The notes under the pieces: generated by a model
Databases searched by the model: none
Told to the model about the DNA's origin: nothing
Seen by the model: the letters and a program-made list of their open reading frames with translations, nothing else
Translations under genes and position numbers: made by a program
Origin: Sphingosinicella sp.
GTDB lineage: Bacteria > Pseudomonadota > Alphaproteobacteria > Sphingomonadales > Sphingomonadaceae
Assembly: GCA_016793845.1 (NCBI GenBank)
Contig: JAEULI010000113.1
Location: 1 to 39,144 of the forward strand
DNA length: 39,144 nucleotides
Reading direction: 5' to 3'
Shown: positions 8,019 through 16,943 of the stretch, one piece after another
Layout of the letters: each line of letters starts with the position of its first letter
How positions within the stretch are numbered: the stretch's first letter is position 1

Positions 8019-8531
8019 TTACTGGGGCGCGGTAACGGTCAGTGTTGGTGCGGGATAACGCAGCCCGGTCTGCGCGTTCGACGCATCCGGCACCTCGATC
8101 CAGCGCTTCTCACCCGCAGCACAGGTCTGCACAGCGGGGAAACGCAGCGGACCCGGCGTTCCAGGCAGCCGCAACAGCACCGTGAACTGCTCGAAATGAC
8201 TATCCGGCACCGCAGGGCCGCCGGACCATGTGATGCGTGTCACGCGTTCGCGCTGCACGACACCTTCATTGATGATCGGATCGGCAAGCGGCACGTGTTC
8301 AAGCCGAATGTCCCAACCGGCTTTCAGCTGCGGCTTTGCGAAAACGATGCCTGCGGGAATTTCGATACTCAGCGCCGTGGTGGCTTCCCCCGCGCATCCT
8401 TCCGGCACCCAGAACGCCAGCGCTACCGGCCGCCCGGCTTCCGCCGTGCGCGGCATTGTGACGACATGTGCGGATGTCGCGCTCGCCGAAAGCATCATTG
8501 CAGCGCCAAGGAACCAAGGGTTTCTACGCAT
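8019..8531 (-). CDS. YcnI-like (DUF1775) copper-associated periplasmic protein
   Basis: A 170-residue exported protein of the YcnI/DUF1775 family. The signal peptide ends at about residue 21 (SATSA), giving a mature N-terminal His (HVVTMP), as in YcnI proteins where that His helps bind copper in a monohistidine brace. The stretch FWVPEGCAGEATTALSIEIP and the repeated Trp-containing segments fit the family. It heads the operon YcnI-CopC-CopD, the standard partners of this domain, which supports a copper-chaperone role in the periplasm. ATG at 8531 is the only start next to a signal peptide; the in-frame extension upstream crosses the regulatory region described below. Confidence 0.88.
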   Translation of the reverse strand: MRRNPWFLGAAMMLSASATSAHVVTMPRTAEAGRPVALAFWVPEGCAGEATTALSIEIPAGIVFAKPQLKAGWDIRLEHVPLADPIINEGVVQRERVTRITWSGGPAVPDSHFEQFTVLLRLPGTPGPLRFPAVQTCAAGEKRWIEVPDASNAQTGLRYPAPTLTVTAPQ

Positions 8532-8551
8532 CTTCACCGACCTCACGACTC

Positions 8552-8563
8552 TGACACATGTCA
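8552..8563. promoter_or_regulatory. Inverted repeat with overlapping TTGACA hexamer
   Basis: TGACA-CA-TGTCA is a perfect 5+5 inverted repeat 20-32 bases before the YcnI-like start. On the minus strand TTGACA (8564-8559) overlaps it, a perfect -35 hexamer, though no good -10 follows at 17 bases. It may be an operator or part of the copper-operon promoter. Confidence 0.3.
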
Positions 8564-8569
8564 ATGTTA

Positions 8570-8638
8570 TTTCGAAATTTTCGCACGGTTCGGCAGCGAT
8601 CTCAAACCCCTTCGCAATAGTTTCGAAATTATCGCGAA
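8570..8638. promoter_or_regulatory. Paired TTTCGAAA dyads before the copper operon
   Basis: The 10-mer TTTCGAAATT occurs at 8570-8579 and 8621-8630, 51 bases apart start to start, about five helical turns. The second copy is the core of a nested 28-bp dyad, TTCGC-N5-TTTCGAAA-N5-GCGAA (8611-8638), in which 24 of 28 positions are symmetric. The gap holds no gene and lies between the divergent copper operon and the dioxygenase gene. It does not match the copper-regulator boxes I know (CueR, CsoR, CopR types). Confidence 0.5.
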
Positions 8639-8730
8639 ATATGCCGCCGGCTTCGCGTTGCATTTTCCGCAACCGCGGGATCGCCGAGATGCCCCTTCTC
8701 AAAGCACCGCATCACTTCCACATAGCGTTC

Positions 8731-9525
8731 ATGACACATGCAACCCAACCCGCGCTTTTCATCCCGCACGGCGGCGGCCCGTGCTTCTTCATGGACGACC
8801 CCCGCGGCATCTGGCGCGGTATGGAGACGTATCTCCAGAGCATCGCGGCAACCCTGCCCTCCCGGCCCCGTGCGATCCTCGTCGTTTCCGGCCACTGGGA
8901 AACGGAAGGCTTCGCCTTCACCGGGGCGGAACGCCCGGCGCTGGTGTACGACTACTACAACTTCCCCCCGCACACCTACGAACTGCGCTACGACGCACCC
9001 GGCGACCCCGCACTCGCGGCGCGCGCCGCGGCGCTTTTACGCGATGCCGGACTGCCGGCGACGATCGACGCGGAGCGCGGGCTCGATCACGGCGTCTTCA
9101 TTCCGCTGAAGGTCGCCTTCCCGGACGCGGCGATACCGGTCGTCGAAATGTCGGTCGATCTCAGCCTCGATCCCGCGCTTCACCTCGCAGCGGGCCGCGC
9201 GCTCGCACCCTTGCGCGACGAGGGCGTGCTCATCGTCGGCTCAGGCATGAGCTTCCACAACATGCGCGGCTACGGCGACCAACGCTTCACCGCGCCTTCG
9301 GACGCGTTCGACGCCTGGCTGACGAAGGCCGTGGAAGCGGATGCGGCAACCCGCGCGGCAGAGCTTAACCGTTGGGAAGACGCCCCCGCCGCCCGCGCCA
9401 GCCACCCGCGCGAGGAGCACCTGATCCCGCTGATGGTCGCCGCCGGCACCTCGGATGCACCGGGCCAGAGCGACTACCGCGAGCACGTTCTCGAAACGGC
9501 GATCTCGGGCTTCCGCTTCTCCTGA
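8731..9525 (+). CDS. DODA-type extradiol ring-cleavage dioxygenase (LigB superfamily)
   Basis: A 264-residue protein of the 4,5-DOPA dioxygenase (DODA/YgiD) branch of the LigB superfamily, non-haem metal enzymes that open catechol rings between or next to hydroxyls. Candidate metal and catalytic histidines lie in IPHGGGP (His13), SGHWE (His55), LDHG (His120), SFHN (His176) and HPREEH (His225/His230), the order of the family. The natural substrate is unknown. ATG at 8731 matches the usual MT...PALFIPHG beginning; ATG at 8689 is possible but would add an unusual 14-residue leader. It is transcribed away from the copper operon and shares its 200-base upstream region. Confidence 0.9.
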   Translation: MTHATQPALFIPHGGGPCFFMDDPRGIWRGMETYLQSIAATLPSRPRAILVVSGHWETEGFAFTGAERPALVYDYYNFPPHTYELRYDAPGDPALAARAAALLRDAGLPATIDAERGLDHGVFIPLKVAFPDAAIPVVEMSVDLSLDPALHLAAGRALAPLRDEGVLIVGSGMSFHNMRGYGDQRFTAPSDAFDAWLTKAVEADAATRAAELNRWEDAPAARASHPREEHLIPLMVAAGTSDAPGQSDYREHVLETAISGFRFS

Positions 9526-9550
9526 GCTCCTCGCATCGTGAGCGCCGAGT

Positions 9551-11500
9551 TCAGGGGGCGGTGGGATTGTGCCTTTCCACGAACTCCACCGCAGCTTTCA
9601 GCATGGCCAGTCGCGTCTCGCTTCTGGAGAGCCAGTGGTCTTCGCCCTTCAGCGTGACAAGGTCGACCGGCTTCCCGGCCTTCTGCAGCGCACGGTGCAT
9701 CGCGACGCTCTGTTCGTAGAGCACCACAGTATCGTCCTTGCCGTGCACCAGGAGAACAGGCGCATCCGCCCGCTCCGCGAAGCGCACCGGCGACACGGCA
9801 TGGAGATCACGCCCCGAACCGACCTCAGCCTTCAGCGAGCGGACCAGCGTCCTGTCGTTGGCGCTTTCCCGGACGTCGGTGATATACATGCGCTTCACGT
9901 CGCTGACGCCGGCGACGGACACGGCACAGCGATACAGACCCTGCTGGAGTGTGACACCAGCAAGTGCGGCATAGCCGCCGTAGCTTGCGCCCATGATGCA
10001 CGCGCGTTTCGGATCGACGAGGCCCTGCCGCACGAGTTCGGCAAGCCCGTCCGAAATATCGGTTTGCATCTTGCGCCCCCACTCGCCGTGTCCCGCTCGC
10101 TCGAAATCCGGGCCGAGGCCCGTTGAACCGCGAAAATTCGGTTGAAAGACTGCATATCCCCGAGATGCGAATGCCTGCGCCCACCAGTTGAACACGGGAT
10201 AATCGCGTGCGGCAGGGCCTCCGTGTGGGAGCACGACGACCGGCAAGGCTTTCGCCTCCCGGTGCGGGGGGAGCGTCAGAACACCCGCCATTTCGAGCCC
10301 GTCCCCAGCCTTGTAAGGAAACATCCGAACCGGCCCAACGTCTTCAGGTTCGAGCGTGTAGGAAACACCGAGCACCTTGGCAGACCCACTCTTGATATCG
10401 ACGATCCACCATGTCGGCGGTTCACCTGTGCCCTCGGTGAGCACGATCAAACGGTCGAACGCATCGTTCCAGTCGATGAGATCGACACGATTGCCCGGGA
10501 ACGCCTTTCTCGTCGCTTCCATGACCTTCTCGCGCCGGGCGTCATGGAAGCGCACCATCGGCACATCGCCATCAACCACGTGGCCGATGATTCGTCGCGT
10601 GCGTCGATCCGTGAGCCGCCAATGGGCCTGCTCGCCGGTGGCAATCTCCTTGCCTTGCCCGCCAGCCAGAGGCTGCTCGATCCAGCGCGGGTCGCCTGTT
10701 TCCTCATCGGCGACCCAGTAAATGAGCGTGCCCGGCGTGCTGCCGAGGGCGGCAAGGCCAACATTTCCGAAGGGGGCCCTTCCCGAGACGACCGTGTGGT
10801 TATCTGGCGTCTTGATCTGCCAGTCCCCCTGCCTGGAGGAGAAGTCCAGCGTCGCCGCCACCGTGCCGCGCTCATCAATCAACCAGCGGCGATGGATTTC
10901 CAGGCTATCGAGGCGACGCGCGATACGGTCGAACTTGCCCGTCTCAAGATTCACTTCATAGAGTTCGGGCGCTGTATTTCCGAGGTGAAACCCATCCCTT
11001 TGATTGCCGTCGAGCGTTATGCCTCCGAAATAGCCGTACCACTGGCCCTCTTTTTCGATTGCCCCGTAATAGCCCCGAACGCCGCCGGTTATCGTTCTGG
11101 CTTTCTGAAAGACATTCCAGACGGGGTCGCTATTCAGCGATACAACGGTCATCTGTGAAAGCTCGGCCTGTGCCGCGGTGAATCCCGGCCCCAGATTGAC
11201 AGTGAATCCCGTCTCCAGAAGCAGTCGATCTTCCCCGGCCCAACTCACATCCCGCAGTTTGTGAGTGCCCACTGGAATCGCAAGAAGAGTTTGATTGTTC
11301 TTATCGGCAACGATCAGCCTGCGCGCTTCAGCGACAACGCCCACTATTGCTACGCGCTCGCCGGATGGAGAAATCGCCGCCATCTCCAATCCGGGCAGTT
11401 GTCCGTAGATTTCGATCGACGGCGGCGAGGCCGCAACAGATGGGATGATGATCAGAGGTATGAAAAACGCCAGCGCTACTCTTGCGAAGCAAAACCGCAT
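9551..11500 (-). CDS. Secreted S9 family prolyl oligopeptidase-like serine peptidase
   Basis: A 649-residue exported peptidase. It has a signal peptide (MRFCFARVALAFFIPLIIIP, cleavage near VAA-SPP), a beta-propeller-like N-terminal region of about 370 residues, and a C-terminal alpha/beta hydrolase domain. The catalytic triad is visible: Ser506 in GASYGG, Asp590 in HGKDDTVV and His622 in GEDHW. The family cuts short peptides, typically releasing dipeptides or cutting after Pro; specificity here is not readable. ATG at 11500 follows GGGTAAGGGT; a TTG further upstream lacks support. It is a single-gene unit, convergent with the dioxygenase gene and divergent from the rsh operon. Confidence 0.93.
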   Translation of the reverse strand: MRFCFARVALAFFIPLIIIPSVAASPPSIEIYGQLPGLEMAAISPSGERVAIVGVVAEARRLIVADKNNQTLLAIPVGTHKLRDVSWAGEDRLLLETGFTVNLGPGFTAAQAELSQMTVVSLNSDPVWNVFQKARTITGGVRGYYGAIEKEGQWYGYFGGITLDGNQRDGFHLGNTAPELYEVNLETGKFDRIARRLDSLEIHRRWLIDERGTVAATLDFSSRQGDWQIKTPDNHTVVSGRAPFGNVGLAALGSTPGTLIYWVADEETGDPRWIEQPLAGGQGKEIATGEQAHWRLTDRRTRRIIGHVVDGDVPMVRFHDARREKVMEATRKAFPGNRVDLIDWNDAFDRLIVLTEGTGEPPTWWIVDIKSGSAKVLGVSYTLEPEDVGPVRMFPYKAGDGLEMAGVLTLPPHREAKALPVVVLPHGGPAARDYPVFNWWAQAFASRGYAVFQPNFRGSTGLGPDFERAGHGEWGRKMQTDISDGLAELVRQGLVDPKRACIMGASYGGYAALAGVTLQQGLYRCAVSVAGVSDVKRMYITDVRESANDRTLVRSLKAEVGSGRDLHAVSPVRFAERADAPVLLVHGKDDTVVLYEQSVAMHRALQKAGKPVDLVTLKGEDHWLSRSETRLAMLKAAVEFVERHNPTAP

Positions 11501-11712
11501 ACCCTTACCCCCCAAAAAACTCTGACCGGTTCAAACAGAAGAAAAGAGTACGGCGCAAATCAAGACTGGAAATTTAGAGGAGATGCTTGGCGCGGAAAAG
11601 TAACATTTATGCGATGGCGAACGCAGCAGCGATGGAAATCCATCAACTCCCCCCTTGCCCCGCACCGCCCCGTGACCCCAAATAGCGTTGGGAGGATCGT
11701 GGAAAGGGACGT

Positions 11713-13818
11713 GTGCTCAGGCAGTTCGAACTCGTTGAGAAGGTAAAGGCCTACGATCCGGGCGCGGACGAGGATTTGCTGAACCGTGCCTATGTGTTTT
11801 CGGTGAAGGCGCACGGCAGCCAGCTGCGCGCGAGCGGCGACCCGTATTTCTCGCACCCCATCGAGGTGGCGGGTATCCTTACCGACCTGAAGCTCGACGA
11901 CGAGACGATCGCCACCGCCATTCTGCACGATACGCTGGAGGATACGGTCGCGACGCCGGAAGAGGTCGAGGCGCTGTTCGGAAAGAACGTCGCGCGGCTG
12001 GTGGACGGCGTCACCAAGCTGTCGCGCATCGAGGCGCAGACCGAGAGTGAGCGGGCCGCCGAGAACTTCCGCAAGTTCCTGCTCGCGATGTCGGACGACA
12101 TTCGCGTGCTGCTGGTGAAGCTCGCCGACCGGTTGCACAACATGCGCACGCTGCACTTCATCAAGGACCCCGAGAAGCGCAAGCGCATCGCGCGCGAAAC
12201 CATGGACATCTACGCGCCGCTCGCCGAGCGGATCGGCATGTACGAGTTCATGGACGAGATGAAGCAGGTGTCGTTCCGCGAGCTGGAGCCGGAGGCCTAT
12301 CAGTCCATCACCACGCGGCTGGAGCGCCTGCGCGCGGCGGGCGGCGATCAGCTGACACGGATCAGCGCCGAGATCACGGACGTGCTCGGCAGCCACGGCG
12401 TCGATGCCGATGTGGCGGGGCGCGAGAAGCGGCCGTTCTCGATCTGGCGCAAGATGCAGGAACGGCACATCCCGTTCGAGCAGCTTTCGGACGTGATCGC
12501 GTTCCGCGTGATCGTGAACAGGCCAGACGACTGCTACCGTGCGCTTGGCGTTATCCACCAGCGCTGGCCGATGGTGCCGGGGCGATTCAAGGATTTCATC
12601 TCGACGCCCAAGCGAAACGGCTACCGTTCACTGCACACCACGATCATCCACGGCGAACAGATGCGCGTGGAGATCCAGATTCGCACGCGCGCCATGCACG
12701 AACAGGCGGAAATGGGCCTCGCCGCGCACTGGGCCTACAAGCAGGACGAGAACGCCCGCGCCTCCGAACGTTATCCCTGGCTTTCCGACCTTCTCGAAAT
12801 CCTCGACCAGGCTGGGAGTCCCGAGGAGCTGATGGAGAACGCCAAACTTGGCCTCTATCAGGATCAGGTGTTCTGCTTCACCCCCAAGGGCGAACTGATC
12901 CAGCTGCCGCGCGGCGCGACGCCGGTGGACTTCGCCTATGCGGTGCACTCCAAGATCGGCGAGACGACCGTGGGCGCCAAGGTAAACGGGCGCGTCGTGC
13001 CGCTGCGCACCACGCTCGCGAACGGCGATCAGGTGGAAATCCTGCGCTCCGCCCGCCAGCAGCCGGACGCGACGTGGGAGAGCTTCGTGGTGACCGCGAA
13101 GGCGCGCGCCGCGATCCGCCGCTTCATCCGCCACAAGGAGCATGAGGAGCAGGCCGCGCTCGGCGAGCGCCTGCTCGCGGACATCATCAAGCGGCTTGAC
13201 GTGAAGCTGAACGACACGGCGATCAAGGACGCACTCGGGCGCCTCGGCCTGCAGGACCGCGACGACCTCGTGATGGGGCTCGCCGCGCACCGGATCGAGG
13301 ACGACGCCGTGATCGACGCGTTGCTGCCGGGGCGCATCCTCAACGCCCGCGCCAAGCGGCGGGCGAAACGCAATCCCAAGGCGAAGCTTTCGATCAAGGG
13401 GCTGACTCCGGGCGTCTCCGTGCACCTCGCGCAGTGCTGCAGCCCGATCCCCGGCGACCGCATCATCGGCATCCGCCGCCAGAGCGGCAGCATCGACGTG
13501 CACACGATCGACTGCTCGACGCTGGCCGACGCGGACGGGCGCGAGTGGCTCGACCTCGGCTGGGGCGACGACAACGACGGCGCGGTCGTGCGGCTTTCGG
13601 CGGTGCTCCGCAACGAGACGGGCAGCCTCGCCACGATGACCGGCGTGCTCGCGAAGCAGGGCGCCAACATCGTGAACATGCGCACGCACCACCGCGACCG
13701 CGATTTCCATACCTTCGTCGTCGACGTCGAGGTGGACAATCTGGCGCATCTCACGAATATCATCGGTGCGTTAAGGGCGACCGACGCCGTGACATCCGTG
13801 GAGCGCATGAAGGCATGA
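11713..13818 (+). CDS. rsh: Bifunctional (p)ppGpp synthetase/hydrolase
   Basis: A 701-residue RelA/SpoT homolog that makes and breaks the alarmone (p)ppGpp. The HD hydrolase domain is intact, with HDTLEDT at residues 72-78. The synthetase domain has RFKD at 291-294, the RXKD type found in bifunctional enzymes, and [15 protein letters not shown] (about 390-450), zinc-finger/helical (with [11 protein letters not shown]) and ACT (about 625-700) domains follow. The start is GTG at 11713, with GAAAGGGA upstream, giving the standard [11 protein letters not shown] beginning. It is the first gene of a tightly overlapping operon with pyrE, pdxJ, acpS and lepB, so lipid, pyrimidine and cofactor synthesis are co-transcribed with the stringent-response enzyme. 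Confidence 0.96.
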   Translation: MLRQFELVEKVKAYDPGADEDLLNRAYVFSVKAHGSQLRASGDPYFSHPIEVAGILTDLKLDDETIATAILHDTLEDTVATPEEVEALFGKNVARLVDGVTKLSRIEAQTESERAAENFRKFLLAMSDDIRVLLVKLADRLHNMRTLHFIKDPEKRKRIARETMDIYAPLAERIGMYEFMDEMKQVSFRELEPEAYQSITTRLERLRAAGGDQLTRISAEITDVLGSHGVDADVAGREKRPFSIWRKMQERHIPFEQLSDVIAFRVIVNRPDDCYRALGVIHQRWPMVPGRFKDFISTPKRNGYRSLHTTIIHGEQMRVEIQIRTRAMHEQAEMGLAAHWAYKQDENARASERYPWLSDLLEILDQAGSPEELMENAKLGLYQDQVFCFTPKGELIQLPRGATPVDFAYAVHSKIGETTVGAKVNGRVVPLRTTLANGDQVEILRSARQQPDATWESFVVTAKARAAIRRFIRHKEHEEQAALGERLLADIIKRLDVKLNDTAIKDALGRLGLQDRDDLVMGLAAHRIEDDAVIDALLPGRILNARAKRRAKRNPKAKLSIKGLTPGVSVHLAQCCSPIPGDRIIGIRRQSGSIDVHTIDCSTLADADGREWLDLGWGDDNDGAVVRLSAVLRNETGSLATMTGVLAKQGANIVNMRTHHRDRDFHTFVVDVEVDNLAHLTNIIGALRATDAVTSVERMKA

Positions 13819-14399
13819 CAGACGAAGAGGTTCTTGGGGAATTCCGCGCCGCCGAAGCACTGCTTGAAGGGCATTTCATCCTGTCCTCCGGCCTGCGCTC
13901 GCCGATGTATCTGCAGTGCGCGCGCGTGCTGATGGACCCGGCGCGTGCAGAGCGGCTGGCGAAGGCGCTCGCAGCGAAGATTCCGGCGGACCTGCGCGGG
14001 CAGATCGAGGCCGTGGTGGCGCCCGCGATGGGCGGGCTCATCGTCGGTTACGAGGTCGCGCGTGCGCTCGGCGTCGATTCGATGTTCGTCGAGCGGCCCC
14101 AGGGAACCTTCGAACTCCGGCGCGGTTTCCGGCTGGAACCGGGCACGAAGGTGCTGATGATGGAAGACGTGGTGACGACCGGGCTCTCCTCACGCGAGGC
14201 GATCGGTGCGATCGAAGCGGCGGGCGGCGAGGTGATCGCGGGCGGCTGCCTCGTCGACCGCTCGAACGGCACCGCCGACATCGGCGTGCCGCTCTATTCG
14301 CTGATCCGGCTCGACGTCCCCACTTACAGCGCCGACAAGCTGCCGCAGGATCTCGCCGCGCTGCCCGCGGTGAAACCGGGATCGAGGGCCGCCGCGTGA
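13815..14399 (+). CDS. pyrE: Orotate phosphoribosyltransferase
   Basis: A 194-residue type I phosphoribosyltransferase that joins orotate and PRPP to give orotidine 5'-phosphate in pyrimidine synthesis. The PRPP-binding motif [14 protein letters not shown] is clear, preceded by [14 protein letters not shown] and [15 protein letters not shown]. The ATG overlaps the rsh stop (ATGA) and the stop is overlapped by pdxJ (GTGA), so it is coupled on both sides. Confidence 0.95.
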   Translation: MTDEEVLGEFRAAEALLEGHFILSSGLRSPMYLQCARVLMDPARAERLAKALAAKIPADLRGQIEAVVAPAMGGLIVGYEVARALGVDSMFVERPQGTFELRRGFRLEPGTKVLMMEDVVTTGLSSREAIGAIEAAGGEVIAGGCLVDRSNGTADIGVPLYSLIRLDVPTYSADKLPQDLAALPAVKPGSRAAA

Positions 14400-15148
14400 G
14401 CACGCTGCGCCTTGGCGTGAACATCGATCACGTCGCCACGATCCGCAACGCGCGCGGCGGCGTGCATCCCGATCCTGTGAAGGCGGCGCTGATCGCAGCG
14501 GCTGCGGGCGCGGACGGCATCACCGCGCACCTGCGCGAAGACCGGCGCCATATCAGCGACGACGACATCGCGCGGCTTTCGAACGAGATCGATCTGCCGC
14601 TGAACCTCGAAATGGCGGCAACCGAGGAGATGCTGGACATCGCGCTCCGCCACGCACCACACGCCGTGTGCATCGTGCCCGAACGGCGCGAGGAGCGCAC
14701 GACCGAGGGCGGACTCGATGTCGTCGGCAACCAGCCGAACCTGCGGACATTCGTGGAGCGGCTTTCGGCACGCGGCTGCCGTGTCAGCCTGTTCATCGAA
14801 GCCGATCCCGAACAGATCGAAGCCTCGGCCGCGATCGGCGCCGCCGTCGTCGAACTGCACACCGGCCGCTACGCGCTGACCGAAGGCATTTCGCGCGACG
14901 AGGAGCTGGAGCGACTGACCGCAGGCGCGGCGCTTGCCGCGAAACGCGGTCTCGAGGTTCACGCGGGACACGGGCTTCGTTTCGACAATGTGGCACCGAT
15001 CGCGGCAATCCCGGAGGTTGCCGAACTCAACATCGGACATTTTCTTGTCGGGGAGGCCGTATTCATCGGCCTCGACGCTGCGATCCGCGAGATGCGGCGG
15101 TTGATGGACGAAGCGCGCAGCGCGTCGACCAGCACCGCGGGAGCCTGA
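14396..15148 (+). CDS. pdxJ: Pyridoxine 5'-phosphate synthase
   Basis: A 250-residue TIM-barrel enzyme that closes the ring of vitamin B6 from 1-deoxyxylulose 5-phosphate and aminoacetone phosphate. Family stretches are [47 protein letters not shown] and VHAGHGL, and the C-terminal [14 protein letters not shown]. The start is a GTG overlapping the pyrE stop as GTGA. Its own stop TGA (15146-15148) runs directly into the start region of acpS. Confidence 0.96.
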   Translation: MSTLRLGVNIDHVATIRNARGGVHPDPVKAALIAAAAGADGITAHLREDRRHISDDDIARLSNEIDLPLNLEMAATEEMLDIALRHAPHAVCIVPERREERTTEGGLDVVGNQPNLRTFVERLSARGCRVSLFIEADPEQIEASAAIGAAVVELHTGRYALTEGISRDEELERLTAGAALAAKRGLEVHAGHGLRFDNVAPIAAIPEVAELNIGHFLVGEAVFIGLDAAIREMRRLMDEARSASTSTAGA

Positions 15149-15150
15149 TC

Positions 15151-15558
15151 CTGCCCCACGTCGTCGGCCTCGGCTCTGACCTCTGCAATATCGAGCGTAT
15201 CCAATCGAGCCTCGACCGATTCGGCGCACGCTTCATCAACCGCGTGTTCACCGAGATCGAGATCGCGCGATCCGAACGCCGCGTGCTGACGCGCGCCGCC
15301 TCCTACGCCAAGCGCTTCGCGGCGAAGGAGGCCTGTTCGAAGGCGCTCGGAACCGGCTTCCGGCGCGGCGTGTTCATGCGGGACATGGGCGTCATCAACC
15401 TCCCCTCCGGCCAGCCAACGCTGGCGCTGACCGGCGGCGCGGCGTTGCGGCTCGCCGAGATCACGCCCGATGGCCACACGCTCGACATCCACCTGACCCT
15501 GACCGATGACCATCCGTGGGCGCAGGCGATGGTCCTCATCACGGCGCGGGCGCTGTGA
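15151..15558 (+). CDS. acpS: Holo-[acyl-carrier-protein] synthase with a non-canonical start
   Basis: This enzyme transfers 4'-phosphopantetheine from CoA to apo-ACP. The conserved [12 protein letters not shown] and [16 protein letters not shown] stretches are intact, as is [12 protein letters not shown] near the end. There is no ATG, GTG or TTG upstream of the catalytic motif: the next in-frame GTG (15244) would remove it. GGGAG (15139-15143) is seven bases from CTG at 15151, giving a start [10 protein letters not shown] that fits the family's M-x-x-x-G-x-GSD beginning; CTG at 15145 (CTGA overlap) and ATC at 15148 are alternatives. With the CTG at 15151 the product has 135 residues, a normal length. 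A sequencing error is possible but the frame is otherwise clean. Confidence 0.85.
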   Translation: MPHVVGLGSDLCNIERIQSSLDRFGARFINRVFTEIEIARSERRVLTRAASYAKRFAAKEACSKALGTGFRRGVFMRDMGVINLPSGQPTLALTGGAALRLAEITPDGHTLDIHLTLTDDHPWAQAMVLITARAL

Positions 15559-16376
15559 GCGGCGGCAAGCCCCGCATCGACTGGAAAAAGGAGCTGCGCT
15601 ACGCGGCGCTCCTTGGCATCGCGGTGATGGGCATCTGGTCGTTCGTCGCCAAGCCCTTCTTCATTCCTTCCGAATCGATGGTGCCGACGCTGCTCGTGGG
15701 GGACCGGCTCGTCGTCAGCAAATATCCCTACGGATTTTCCTACCTCTCGCCATTCCTGCCCGTGCTGCCGAAGATGGAGGGCCGCGCGTTCGGCAAGCTG
15801 CCCGAACGCGGCGACATCGTGGTGGTGAAGTCACCGAGCGACCACAAGGACTGGATCAAGCGCGTGATCGGCCTTCCGGGCGACACGGTGCAGATGCAGG
15901 ATGGCGTGCTCTATCTCAACAACACCGCCGTGCCGAAGCGGGCGGCATCGCCCACGATGATCCCGGAAACCGAGAACATGCCCTGCGCACGGGCGGAATT
16001 TCGCGTGGTCGAGGCCGATGGCGCACGCTTCTGCCGCTATCCGCGCTTCATCGAGACGCTGCCCGGAAAGGAAGGATCCGGGCGCAGCTATGCCGTGCTC
16101 GACCTTCTGTTCAGCTATGCCGACGACACGCCGCCGGTGCTCGTGCCGCAGGGCCACGTGTTCCTGATGGGAGACAACCGCGACCGCTCCGCCGACAGCC
16201 GCTTCTCGCCCGAGGAAGGCGGGCTCGGCCTGCTGCCGATCGAAAACGTCATCGGCCGCGCCGAGTTCACGACCTTCTCGCTCGACGGCAGCCAACGCTT
16301 CTGGAACCCCGTGAGCTGGTTCACCGCGCTGCGCGGGGAGCGGGCCTGGGTGTCATTGCGGGACGGGGAAGAGTAG
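15555..16376 (+). CDS. lepB: Signal peptidase I
   Basis: A 273-residue inner-membrane serine protease that removes signal peptides from exported proteins. One membrane segment (about residues 16-33) precedes the catalytic domain. Catalytic Ser is in [11 protein letters not shown] and the Lys in KRVIGLPGD; the later box [12 protein letters not shown] is also present. GTG at 15555 overlaps the acpS stop (GTGA) and gives the typical start before DWKKELRYA. It is the last visible gene of the rsh operon; rnc and era, which often follow lepB, are not here, and a repeat cluster begins 15 bases after the stop. Confidence 0.95.
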   Translation: MSGGKPRIDWKKELRYAALLGIAVMGIWSFVAKPFFIPSESMVPTLLVGDRLVVSKYPYGFSYLSPFLPVLPKMEGRAFGKLPERGDIVVVKSPSDHKDWIKRVIGLPGDTVQMQDGVLYLNNTAVPKRAASPTMIPETENMPCARAEFRVVEADGARFCRYPRFIETLPGKEGSGRSYAVLDLLFSYADDTPPVLVPQGHVFLMGDNRDRSADSRFSPEEGGLGLLPIENVIGRAEFTTFSLDGSQRFWNPVSWFTALRGERAWVSLRDGEE

Positions 16377-16391
16377 GCCCCCACCTTCCAT

Positions 16392-16462
16392 CCACCCTCA
16401 CCAACTCCGCCTAACCAGCAAGCTGGCAAGGTTCCATATCCTCTCCCATCAATGGAGAGGAT
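16392..16462. repeat. Two-hairpin repeat, direct copy upstream of DUF559 gene
   Basis: A 71-base unit: CCACCCTCACC, a hairpin CCAGC-AA-GCTGG, then a second hairpin CCTCTCC-CATCAAT-GGAGAGG ending in AT. The copy at 16873-16943 has exactly the same length, the same first 11 bases and nearly the same last 23 bases. In the first hairpin the bases differ but pairing is kept, so the structure appears to be what is conserved. Confidence 0.8.
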
Positions 16463-16469
16463 CGTGCAT

Positions 16470-16531
16470 CCCCTCTCCCTTGATGGGAGAGGGAGGGGCC
16501 CGCCGCGGCAGCGGTGGGAGGGTGAGGGTGG
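16470..16531. repeat. Two-hairpin repeat, inverted copy
   Basis: Read on the minus strand this starts CCACCCTCACC (16531-16521), has a short hairpin with CCGC-GGCA-GCGG, and ends with a CCTCTCCC/GGGAGAGG hairpin (16471-16493). It therefore faces the direct copy at 16392-16462 in an inverted pair, the layout seen in REP/BIME clusters. Its G-rich half precedes the DUF559 start. Confidence 0.65.
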
Positions 16532-16535
16532 CCGG

Positions 16536-16895
16536 GTGAAACAGTATCCAATGGCAGGAGCAATTCTGCGCGCTCGGCGATTGCGGCGCGATGCGACTGT
16601 GTTCGAGCGGATACTTTGGGTTGCACTCCGGGAGCGGCTGCCGGGATTGAAGTTTCGCAGGCAGGTGCCGTTCGGGCCGTACATCGCCGATTTCGCAAGC
16701 CATCGGGCGCGGCTGATTGTCGAACTCGATGGAGAGGGACATGCGTTCCAGATCGAAGCGGATGCCGAGCGTAGCCGGTTTCCGGAAGGTGAAGGTTATC
16801 GCGTGCTGCGATTCTGGAACACGGAGGTTTTGGATAATCTCGATGGGGTCATCGACACGATTACCGCCGCTGCCACCCTCACCGACTGCTACTAG
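16536..16895 (+). CDS. DUF559 (Vsr-like nuclease fold) protein
   Basis: A 119-residue protein of the DUF559 family, related to the Vsr/PD-(D/E)XK nuclease fold. Family stretches are FERILWVALRERLPGLKFRR, PFGPYIADF, LIVELDGEGH and YRVLRFWNTEVLDN; the Asp of IADF and the Glu/Asp of VELDG are the likely metal ligands. Its biological role is not established. GTG at 16536 has a G-rich site upstream; ATG at 16551 (MAGAILRARRLR) is an equally good start. It sits between repeat copies, and its last eight codons and stop are made of the downstream repeat (T-L-T-D-C-Y-stop read from CCACCCTCACC). This suggests gene and repeat travel or evolve together. Confidence 0.8.
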   Translation: MKQYPMAGAILRARRLRRDATVFERILWVALRERLPGLKFRRQVPFGPYIADFASHRARLIVELDGEGHAFQIEADAERSRFPEGEGYRVLRFWNTEVLDNLDGVIDTITAAATLTDCY

Positions 16896-16943
16896 CCGGT
16901 TCTACCGGCAAGTCTCGTTTCCTCTCCCATCAAGGGAGAGGAT
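16873..16943. repeat. Two-hairpin repeat, direct copy at the end of the DUF559 gene
   Basis: The unit has the same 71-base length as the copy at 16392-16462. Its first hairpin is GCCGGT-TCT-ACCGGC, paired like the upstream copy but with different bases; the second is CCTCTCCC-ATCAA-GGGAGAGG. It covers the DUF559 stop codon and ends exactly one base before the stop codon of the FKBP gene on the other strand. Confidence 0.8.

Noticed and set aside
11631-11644. GATGGA-AA-TCCATC palindrome before rsh as an operator
   Set aside because: It is short, isolated and 70 bases from the start with no second copy; chance is likely.
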